Below, one piece after another: positions 1-5,472 of a stretch of 7,202 nt of DNA. This stretch comes from DASXAQ01 sp036406615 (lineage in GTDB: Bacteria > Actinomycetota > UBA4738): the NCBI GenBank assembly GCA_036406615.1, contig DASXAQ010000071.1:1-7202 (forward strand), read 5' to 3'. The stretch's first letter is position 1, and the number at the start of each line of letters is the position of its first letter. A program made the position numbers and the translations under genes. The notes beneath the pieces are model-generated. The model did not search any database. It was not told where the DNA came from and worked only from the letters and a program-made list of their open reading frames with translations.

Positions 1-327
1 CACCGACTCCTGTCCGAACTCCCGCAGGTACTCGTACGCGACCATGGCGCCCATCGACCACCCGACGAGCACGGGACGCTCGGCGCCGCGCGCCTCGAGC
101 AGCGCGTGGACGTCGCGCGCGTAGTTCGGCACCGTGTGGCCATCGAGCACCTTCTCCGAGTCGCCGTGGCCGCGAAGGTCGGGCACGATCGCCCGGTAGC
201 CGGCGGCCTCGGCCCGTTCGAGCTGGGGGTCGAAGAACCGGCCGCTGCACATCACGCCGTGCAGGAACAGGACCGGCCGGCCCTGGCCGCGCTCGCGGAC
301 GTTGAGCTCCACGCCGCGGACGTTCAT
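1..327 (-). CDS. alpha/beta hydrolase, N-terminal part (3' end beyond the window edge)
   Basis: The first 109 residues of an alpha/beta-hydrolase-fold enzyme are present; the rest lies beyond the left edge. The strand after beta-3 carries HGVM (residues 23-26), the usual oxyanion-hole HG motif. RGHGDS (52-57) is the conserved loop after strand beta-4. The nucleophile elbow is GWSMG (89-93), so Ser91 is the predicted catalytic nucleophile. The acid and His of the triad would lie in the missing part. The ATG at 325-327 is preceded by GGGAGGAC at good spacing. The gene begins 10 bp after the permease stop, so the two are probably co-transcribed. There is no signal peptide, so it is probably cytoplasmic. 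The fold covers esterases, lactonases, epoxide hydrolases, haloalkane dehalogenases and C-C hydrolases, and the fragment does not separate these. The neighbouring transporter and P450s suggest a role in small-molecule catabolism, which is inference. Confidence 0.9.
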   Translation of the reverse strand, partial: MNVRGVELNVRERGQGRPVLFLHGVMCSGRFFDPQLERAEAAGYRAIVPDLRGHGDSEKVLDGHTVPNYARDVHALLEARGAERPVLVGWSMGAMVAYEYLREFGQESV

Positions 328-337
328 CCCGTCCTCC

Positions 338-1852
338 CTAGAACTCCGGCCGGACCTCGGCGCCGGGCGAGGCCACGCCCGCCTCGACCTGGCCGGCGGC
401 GAGCTCGCCTTCGGTGATCGCGCCCGCGGCCTGTGCGGACAGCCGGAACTTCCGCTGGGACACGAGCACGATCAGGATGATCACGCCGATGGCCGCCCAC
501 CCGAGGAACCACGCCGTGACCGTGTTGAACGGCGTGGGCACCTTGTAGATCGCGCTGAAGATGGCCAGGCCGGTGATCGCCAGCGAGAGGACCACGGCGA
601 TCACGAGCCCGCCGTTGTTGACGTGGCCGTAGAGCCCGCGGATCGACGCCAGCGCCAATGCCGCGTAGATGACCGCCAACGACAGCGAGCCGTACTGCGC
701 CATCCAGAAGAAGGAGACCAGGTACTCGGGCTGGCCGTTCAGCGGCAGGATCCCGTGCGCCGCGCGGACCCACAGGATCTCGATCACCGCCAGCGCCACG
801 ACGGTGATGATCGCGACGGTCGGCGTCCCGAACCGGCCCGAGACCCTCGCGAACACGCCCGGCACCCTCCGGTCGCGTCCGAGCGAGAACAGCAGGCGCG
901 TGAACGCCACGGACGCACCGATCCCGACCGCCGCCAGGTCCAGGATCAGGATCACGTTCATCAGGTTGAACAACCACTCGGCCCCCAGCCCGCCTTGGCT
1001 GGATGGCAGCGCCAGCACGATGAGGGGTGCGCCGCTCGTCGCCCACGCCTTCACGTCCAGATGGAAGCCGACGGCCTGCGCGTACGAGGCCAGGACGAAG
1101 TACACGGTCACGATGCCGACGGACCACAGCACGGCGCGCGGGATGGAGCGCTTCGGGTTCGAGGTCTCCTCGGCCAGGTTCGCCGCGGACTCGAACCCGA
1201 CGAACAGCAGGATGGCGTACAGCACCCCGTAGAAGAAGTTGCCAACGCCGTGCGCCGACGACGGCTGGAAGGGCTTCACGCTGTTGCTGCCCGACTTGAA
1301 GACGAGGTAGATCAGGAAGATCGTGACGACCGACGCGGAGACGAACACCAGGGCGAGCTGGACCCGCGTCGAGATCCGCACGCCGAAGAACAGCACGCAG
1401 AACAGGATCGCCACGTACACGAGGTCCAGCACCCAGTAGGGGATGTGGATGTTGTGGCTGGCGAGCCAGTCCGACGTCACGCCGCCGATCAGCAACGGGA
1501 TCGCGATGGCCAGCACCAGCAACCCGCCCAGGTAGATCCAGCCGAACACGAACCCGACGCGCTCGCCGAAGCCCGCGGAGATGTAGTCGTACAGCGCTCC
1601 CGCGGCATGGATGCGCTTGGCGAACTGGGCGATCAGCCAGCCCAGGGCCCCGACGCCGATGGCCGCGACGATGATGGCCAGGGGCGTGGCGAGGCCGGCC
1701 CCCTTGCCGGCGTTGTTGGCGCCGACCACGGTGACGAGCAGCAGGATCGCGCCGAACACCGGCCCCATGAACCCGACCGACTGCGCGATGACGTCCGGGA
1801 ACGACAGCTTCGCGTTGCCGAGTCGCTCGTATTCGACGTTCTCAGTGCCCAT
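338..1852 (-). CDS. APC-family permease (amino acid/amine transporter)
   Basis: This 504-residue integral membrane protein has about 12 hydrophobic segments (roughly 22-44, 54-76, 97-124, 140-162, 165-186, 203-222, 239-262, 292-322, 346-364, 376-404, 412-436 and 444-466). It ends in a hydrophilic C-terminal tail rich in Ala, Gly and Glu. The stretch GFESAANLAEET (219-230), followed by NPKRSIPRA, is the typical signature after TM6 of the amino acid-polyamine-organocation superfamily, and the length is normal for it. Members are usually proton- or sodium-coupled importers or exchangers of amino acids or amines; the substrate cannot be read here. The ATG at 1850-1852 is chosen because GGGGGA sits 6 nt upstream. 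A GTG at 1892-1894 would add 14 residues with no homologous look. The gene probably heads an operon with the hydrolase. A GS-like ligase nearby recalls the PuuP/PuuA pairing, so an amine substrate is plausible but unproven. Confidence 0.93.
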   Translation of the reverse strand: MGTENVEYERLGNAKLSFPDVIAQSVGFMGPVFGAILLLVTVVGANNAGKGAGLATPLAIIVAAIGVGALGWLIAQFAKRIHAAGALYDYISAGFGERVGFVFGWIYLGGLLVLAIAIPLLIGGVTSDWLASHNIHIPYWVLDLVYVAILFCVLFFGVRISTRVQLALVFVSASVVTIFLIYLVFKSGSNSVKPFQPSSAHGVGNFFYGVLYAILLFVGFESAANLAEETSNPKRSIPRAVLWSVGIVTVYFVLASYAQAVGFHLDVKAWATSGAPLIVLALPSSQGGLGAEWLFNLMNVILILDLAAVGIGASVAFTRLLFSLGRDRRVPGVFARVSGRFGTPTVAIITVVALAVIEILWVRAAHGILPLNGQPEYLVSFFWMAQYGSLSLAVIYAALALASIRGLYGHVNNGGLVIAVVLSLAITGLAIFSAIYKVPTPFNTVTAWFLGWAAIGVIILIVLVSQRKFRLSAQAAGAITEGELAAGQVEAGVASPGAEVRPEF

Positions 1853-1903
1853 CTCCGATCCCCCGTTCTTCCGGTGGGAGAACCCCGCTCCCACGCCGCT
1901 CGA

Positions 1904-1933
1904 ATGCTATGCGCTGTCCCGCCGTCAATTCAA
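1904..1933 (-). promoter_or_regulatory. candidate sigma-70-type promoter for the permease gene
   Basis: On the minus strand, TTGAAT (1928-1933) is separated by 18 bp from TAGCAT (1904-1909). The -35 box matches the TTGACA consensus at 4 of 6 positions and the -10 matches TATAAT at 4 of 6. The -10 lies about 52 bp upstream of the permease ATG, a sensible distance, and the local sequence is more AT-rich than its surroundings. Actinobacterial promoters are variable, so this is a candidate by eye only. Confidence 0.35.
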
Positions 1934-1984
1934 TCCACGGCCTCCCTCATTCCGTCGAACAGGTGGGCCAGGGGGGGTGGCGCG

Positions 1985-2166
1985 ATGGGTTCGGGGATCC
2001 TGCAGGGAACGGGCGCGTCGCCCGGCACGGCCGACGGCGTGGCGCGGCTCGTGGACGCCCCTGTTCCCGTTGCTGGCGGCGCGACGCAAGCTATTCCCGA
2101 GGCGCGTGCGTGCGCGTGGACGGTCGCTTCGGCCGGGTCGAGATCCTGAGCGATGCCGGCGAGTGA
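1985..2166 (+). pseudogene. decayed remnant of a PEP-utilising enzyme mobile (phosphohistidine) domain
   Basis: The ATG at 1985 opens a frame reading GILQGTGASPGTADGVARL, the characteristic start of the swivelling phosphohistidine domain of PEP-utilising enzymes (PEP synthase, rifampicin phosphotransferase and relatives). The same frame then gives GGATQAIPE, like the late part of that domain (A-T-x-x-I-x-D/E-G). It loses the pattern and stops at 2149. In the next frame, from about 2101, the sequence reads GACVRVDGRFGRVEILSDAGE-stop (first G at 2101-2103, stop 2164-2166), with the family's usual last strand, V-R-V-D-G-x-x-G-x-V-E-I-L. One missing base near 2101 would rejoin the halves. Only about 45 codons separate the first and last motifs, against roughly 80-100 in the family. 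The central T-x-G-G-x-x-S-H segment with the phosphorylated His is absent, and there is no ATP-grasp part upstream. I read it as a truncated, internally deleted, frameshifted relic. A short 54-residue product from 1985 to 2149 is possible but would be catalytically dead. Confidence 0.6.
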
Positions 2167-2215
2167 CTCGCAGCCCTCCTTGGCGCCGCTGAATCAGAGC
2201 CTCGACGGGGGTCGG

Positions 2216-2701
2216 TCAGTGTCCGTCGGAGACCCTGATCTTCGCCTTGATGGGGACCGGCCCATAGACCGGCAATCCGCAGCCCTTGGTGCCCGACGGG
2301 ATGACTCCTCCGTTGTCCTGGAACGAGAACCGAAGAAGATCCGGCACCGCGAAGGATGCCGAGCCGTTCTCCACGCCCTCGACCACGATGTACTCGCCCA
2401 CCCGGGTGTCAGGGCTGCTGGTCGAAACGACGACCCCGGTCGCGATGCCGTCATTCCCGTCGACCTGCAGGCACGTGACTCGGGCAACGAACCAGCCGCC
2501 CGTCACCGCCGCGGCGAAGCTTCCCGTGGCCGCCGGTCCTGAGCCGACCGCCAGGATGACGAATCGCGAGTGCGTGCCCGGGCCGAACTGGGACCCCCTT
2601 CCCGCCATGAATGGTGGAGAGCTCGCCGAGGCAGCCAGCGAGGGTCCCACCATGCAGCCGACCAACGTGGCGATGACGACGGCAAACCGTACCGTCCGCA
2701 T
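2216..2701 (-). CDS. small exported protein of unknown function
   Basis: This 161-residue protein has a clear export signal: basic start (MRTVR), hydrophobic core to about residue 22, and Ala-x-Ala-type sites around residues 22-26 (S-L-A-A-S-A). L-V-G-C at 13-16 also fits a lipobox, so it is either secreted or a lipoprotein anchored at Cys16. The mature part is rich in Gly, Ser and Val and probably all-beta. It contains V-T-C-L-x-V-x-G-N (75-83) followed by a G-V-V strand, a pattern I associate with uncharacterised secreted actinobacterial proteins. Later come a S-F-Q-D-N-G-G turn (126-132) and G-C-G-L-P (140-144). Cys77 and Cys141 could form a disulfide. The ATG at 2699-2701 follows a perfect AAGGAGG at 5 nt. 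It lies 137 bp downstream of the P450 on the same strand, so it probably has its own promoter. I assign no enzymatic function. Confidence 0.82.
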   Translation of the reverse strand: MRTVRFAVVIATLVGCMVGPSLAASASSPPFMAGRGSQFGPGTHSRFVILAVGSGPAATGSFAAAVTGGWFVARVTCLQVDGNDGIATGVVVSTSSPDTRVGEYIVVEGVENGSASFAVPDLLRFSFQDNGGVIPSGTKGCGLPVYGPVPIKAKIRVSDGH

Positions 2702-2838
2702 GGGCTCCTCCTTCGCGTTCGAGGAGGGGCACGGTAGCTTCCCTCGTCAGAGATCGGAATGGATCCTTCGATCCCCCTGTGGCCCAGCTCCCGGTCGAAT
2801 CCGCGCGCGGTCGGCGGACGAATCGTCTCGTCGACGGT
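2702..2838. other. intergenic stretch between the first P450 and the exported protein gene
   Basis: These 137 bp hold no coding sequence I can support. They contain a short dyad GGATC-cttc-GATCC (2761-2774) with no T-run, a perfect 10-bp palindrome CCGCGCGCGG (2801-2810), and the ribosome-site hairpin of the downstream gene. Either dyad might help end the P450 transcript, but neither is a convincing intrinsic terminator. Confidence 0.4.
2707..2727 (-). promoter_or_regulatory. ribosome-binding site with potential self-sequestering hairpin
   Basis: In the transcript of the exported protein gene, the Shine-Dalgarno AAGGAGG (2707-2713) is preceded by CCTCCTC (2721-2727). CCTCCT can pair with AGGAGG in six consecutive Watson-Crick pairs, closing a loop of about 9 nt. 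This would hide the ribosome site. A weak -10-like TACCGT (2731-2736) would place the transcript start near 2724, inside the upstream arm, in which case the hairpin would not form in full. The pairing is visible; its use is inferred. Confidence 0.35.
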
Positions 2839-4083
2839 CTACCGGCTCCGCACGCGCACGGGCATGTGCTTGATGCCGTTGATGAAGTTGGAGCGCAGCC
2901 GGATCGGCTCGCCGGTGGGCTCGATGCCGGCCACCCGTGGGATGAGCTCCTCGAACATCACGCGCATCTCCAGCCGGGCCAGCGGGGCACCCAGGCAGAA
3001 GTGCGGCCCGCCGGCGCCGAACGCGAAGTTGCGGTTCGGCGCCCGCGTGACGTCGAAGCGGAACGGGTCGGGGAACACCTCTTCGTCGTAGTTGGCCGAG
3101 ATGAACCACACGACGACCTTGTCGTCGCGACGGATCCTCACGCCGCGCAGCTCGGTGTCCTGGGTGGCGGTACGGCGAAACATCATGGTCGGCGACCCGT
3201 ATCGCAGCATCTCCTCGACGGCGCCCGGCATCAGCGACGGGTCGTCCCGCAGCCGCTGCAGCTGCTCGGGGTGCTCCATCAGCGCGAGCATCCCGTGGGA
3301 GATGCCGTGGCGGGTCGTCTCGTTGCCGGCAACGACCAGCAGGACGAAGAAGTTGTCGAAGTCCCTGGTGGACAGGCGTTCACCGTCCACCTCGGCGGCC
3401 ACCAGCTTCGTCACCAGGTCGTCCCGCGGGTCGACGCGCCGGATCTCGGCCATGCGATGCCCGTACGCCATCATGTCGGCCGCCGCCGGGCTGCGAAACG
3501 GCATCAGCCGGTAGTCACTGGTGTCGTCGCGGTCCACGACCAGTCGTGCGTACTCGGGATCGGTGTTGCCGATCATCTGGTCGCCCCACTCGATGAGCTC
3601 GTCGGTGTCCTCGTCCGGGACGCCGAGGATCCGCACCAGCACGCGGATCGGCAGCTCCTTCGAGATCTCCTCGACGAAGTCGAACTCCCCCTTCGCCAGC
3701 GCACGGTCGAGCACGCCGCGGGTGATCTCGCGGACGTAGCCCTCGTATTCGCGGATGGCGCGCGGCGTGAACAGGGGGCTCGCGATCTTGCGCATGCGCG
3801 TGTGGCGCGGCGGGTCGGTCTCCATCATCGACTTGCGCGCCTCGAGCTCGTCGGGCGCCATCTCCTCCAGGATCACGCCCCCGCGCTCGGAGGAATACGT
3901 GCGGTAGTCGTCGATGACGGTCTCCACGTCCGCGTACTTCGTGATCGCCCAGAACCCGTGGTTGGGCGGCGGTTCCGGCTGCCAGTGCACCGGGTCGTGT
4001 TCTCGCAGCAGCCGAAAGGCCTCGTGCGGAGGCGCGTCGACGAAGAAGTCGTGGCTGGACAGGTCGATGTCCGTCAGCAGCAT
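2839..4083 (-). CDS. cytochrome P450, CYP124/CYP125-like
   Basis: This is a complete, soluble bacterial P450 of 414 residues that would hydroxylate a substrate using electrons from a ferredoxin/reductase pair. Neither partner is in the window. The C-helix has H-T-R-M-R (94-98). The I-helix has A-G-N-E-T-T (252-257) with a normal acid-alcohol pair. The K-helix ExxR is E291-M-L-R294. The heme loop F-G-A-G-G-P-H-F-C-L-G puts the axial thiolate at Cys363. This loop is one residue longer than the standard F-G-x-G-x-H-x-C. To my knowledge, that insertion and the A-G-N-E-T-T-R run are shared with CYP124/CYP125-type enzymes (methyl-branched lipid and sterol side-chain hydroxylases) and relatives often annotated as linalool monooxygenase. 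The substrate is not determinable. The start lies 7 bp after the GS-like stop, with no good Shine-Dalgarno (upstream CTTCTACTGAGCGTGCG), so translation is probably coupled to the ligase gene. Confidence 0.95.
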   Translation of the reverse strand: MLLTDIDLSSHDFFVDAPPHEAFRLLREHDPVHWQPEPPPNHGFWAITKYADVETVIDDYRTYSSERGGVILEEMAPDELEARKSMMETDPPRHTRMRKIASPLFTPRAIREYEGYVREITRGVLDRALAKGEFDFVEEISKELPIRVLVRILGVPDEDTDELIEWGDQMIGNTDPEYARLVVDRDDTSDYRLMPFRSPAAADMMAYGHRMAEIRRVDPRDDLVTKLVAAEVDGERLSTRDFDNFFVLLVVAGNETTRHGISHGMLALMEHPEQLQRLRDDPSLMPGAVEEMLRYGSPTMMFRRTATQDTELRGVRIRRDDKVVVWFISANYDEEVFPDPFRFDVTRAPNRNFAFGAGGPHFCLGAPLARLEMRVMFEELIPRVAGIEPTGEPIRLRSNFINGIKHMPVRVRSR

Positions 4084-4090
4084 CGCACGC

Positions 4091-5404
4091 TCAGTAGAAG
4101 GGAAGGTAGTAGTCGAGCTCCCAGTCGGTGACCTCGGCGGTGGCCGGGTCCTCGACGGCCTCGACGTAGCGCTTCCACTCCGCCTGCTTCAGCATGGTGA
4201 ACGCGGTCACGATGTCCGGCCCGAGCGCCTCGCAGAGCTCCGTGTCCGACTCGAACGCCTGCAGCGCGGCCTCGAGCGTCGGCGGCGTGTGCACCGTCGT
4301 GTTCGGCTCGGCGCCGGTGGGCTGCGGCGGCGGTGGTGCGAGTTCGTGTTCCACTCCCAGCCGGCACGCGTGAAGCAGCGCGGCGGTCGTGAGGTAGGGG
4401 TTGGCCGTCCCGTCGGGCACGCGGTTCTCCAGCCGAGTCGCCGAGCCGCGGTCGGGCGCGATGCGGATGCCCACCGAGCGGTCGTCGTAGCCCCACGTCG
4501 CCCAGTAGCCGTTCAGCATGTCCGGCAGCAGGCGCTTGTACGCATTGATCGTCGGCGCGCAGATGGCGGCCGACCCCTCGTGGTGGGCGAGCATGCCGGC
4601 CAGACACTGGTGCGCGAGCCCGGTCAACCCGTCGGGGGCTTCCGGGTCGTACAGCGCGTTCGTGCCGTCGTCGGCGCGGCGGAAGCTGAGGTTCACGTGC
4701 AGGCCGGTTCCCCCGCGGTCGGCGATCGGCCGGCCGAGGCACGTCGCGAGCATCCCGTGACGGGCCGCGATCTCGTGGTACAGGAGCTTGAAGACGAACG
4801 CGTCGTCGGCCGCCTCGAGCGCGTCGCGGTAGCGGATGTTCACCTCGTAGGCCGACGTGTCGAACTCGCTGCCCCAGCCCTCCACGTCGAACCCGCAGGC
4901 GACGGTCGTGCGAACGATGTCGTCAACGGTGCCCGACGGGTCGATGGCGTGGCCGGTGCCGTACACGCGGTGGCTCGGCAGGCTGACGGGCCGCCAGCCG
5001 CCCGACCCGTCGGGCTCCATGAGATAGAACTCGAACTCGAAGGCGACCTGGGGGATGAGGCCGAGGTCGGTCCACGGCTTCACCGCGTCGCGCAGCGCCT
5101 GGCGGCAATCCAGGGGGTGCGGCGCGCCCCGGTAGCGCGTGTCGGCCAGGCCGATGACGGTGTCGGGTTCCCAGGAGGGCCGGATCGTCTCGCGGTCCAG
5201 GCGGGCTTCGAGGTCCGGCAGCCCCACGTCGAACTGCACGCCGGGGATCGGCAGGATCTCCTTGTCGAATGTCAGCGGCCAGACCCCGACGCAGAAGTTC
5301 GCGCCGCCGCGCGCATCCCAGTCGCCAAGCAGGTACTTGCCGCGTTCGATCCCGTGCAGGTCCGGATACAGGAGTCGAAGCCGCTCGCCGCCCTGCACGC
5401 TCAT
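4091..5404 (-). CDS. glutamine-synthetase-like gamma-glutamyl amine ligase
   Basis: This 437-residue protein has the GS fold. The N-terminal beta-grasp part carries D-L-H-G-I-E-R-G-K (15-23). The catalytic barrel has metal-site E-F-E (123-125), Glu180 and Glu187 (second metal pair), G-T-G-L-H-V-N-L-S (232-240, nucleotide/metal His236), N-A-Y-K-R-L (287-292), W-G-Y-D-D-R-S (304-310), E-N-R (326-328) and A-N-P-Y-L (334-338). It ends with the family's V-T-D-W-E-L. The family activates glutamate as gamma-glutamyl phosphate and transfers it to ammonia or an amine. By hand alignment, the Glu that binds ammonium in true GS (Glu327 of Salmonella GS, in the flap after N-x-Y-K-R-L-x-P) is Leu297 here, within D-M-L-N-G-Y-W-A. 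This favours an amine over ammonia, as in PuuA-type enzymes. The ATG at 5402-5404 is chosen because AAGGAG lies 5 nt upstream; a TTG at 5438-5440 is less likely. It is co-transcribed with the P450 behind it. The exact substrate is unknown. Confidence 0.92.
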   Translation of the reverse strand: MSVQGGERLRLLYPDLHGIERGKYLLGDWDARGGANFCVGVWPLTFDKEILPIPGVQFDVGLPDLEARLDRETIRPSWEPDTVIGLADTRYRGAPHPLDCRQALRDAVKPWTDLGLIPQVAFEFEFYLMEPDGSGGWRPVSLPSHRVYGTGHAIDPSGTVDDIVRTTVACGFDVEGWGSEFDTSAYEVNIRYRDALEAADDAFVFKLLYHEIAARHGMLATCLGRPIADRGGTGLHVNLSFRRADDGTNALYDPEAPDGLTGLAHQCLAGMLAHHEGSAAICAPTINAYKRLLPDMLNGYWATWGYDDRSVGIRIAPDRGSATRLENRVPDGTANPYLTTAALLHACRLGVEHELAPPPPQPTGAEPNTTVHTPPTLEAALQAFESDTELCEALGPDIVTAFTMLKQAEWKRYVEAVEDPATAEVTDWELDYYLPFY

Positions 5405-5472
5405 CCACGCTCCTTGCGGGCCGAAATCGTTCGGAAGCAAAATACCCGACGGCGCGGGGAGGGGGCACGGGG
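5405..5472. promoter_or_regulatory. divergent promoter region with a 14-bp dyad
   Basis: These 68 bp must drive the GS-like/P450 unit leftwards and the P450/MetE-like unit rightwards, unless the starts are inside genes. A perfect inverted repeat CCGAA-atcg-TTCGG sits at 5421-5434, next to the only AT-rich patch (5435-5444). For the plus strand, TTGCGG (5414-5419) and CAAAAT (5438-5443) are 18 bp apart. For the minus strand, TATTTT (5439-5444) could be a -10, but I see no good -35. The dyad lies between the plus-strand boxes, where a regulator could block the promoter. The boxes are weak and called by eye. Confidence 0.4.

Noticed and set aside
1853..1894. A GTG start at 1892-1894 extending the permease by 14 residues
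   Set aside because: The ATG at 1850-1852 has a better-placed purine-rich ribosome site, and the extra residues look unlike a transporter N-terminus.
302..2149. A 615-codon open frame on the plus strand opposite the permease
   Set aside because: The translation is a string of Arg, Asp, Gln, His and Gly with no domain pattern, while the opposite strand gives a clear 12-TM permease. Only its last part (1985 onward) has family motifs and is treated as the PEP-utiliser relic.
2203..2214. CGAC-gggg-GTCG dyad between the relic and the exported-protein gene as a bidirectional terminator
   Set aside because: The stem is 4 bp with no T-run; chance is likely in sequence of this composition.
2761..2774. 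GGATC-cttc-GATCC dyad as a terminator for the first P450
   Set aside because: The stem is only 5 bp, with no T-run after it in the transcript direction; kept only as a note in the intergenic entry.
2779..4131. A 450-codon open frame on the plus strand opposite the first P450
   Set aside because: Low-complexity Arg/His/Val/Asp-rich shadow of the P450 caused by high GC; no recognisable motif and no sensible ribosome site.
5405..5440. A TTG start at 5438-5440 extending the GS-like protein by 12 residues
   Set aside because: The ATG at 5402-5404 has AAGGAG at 5 nt, and the TTG start would consume the divergent control region.
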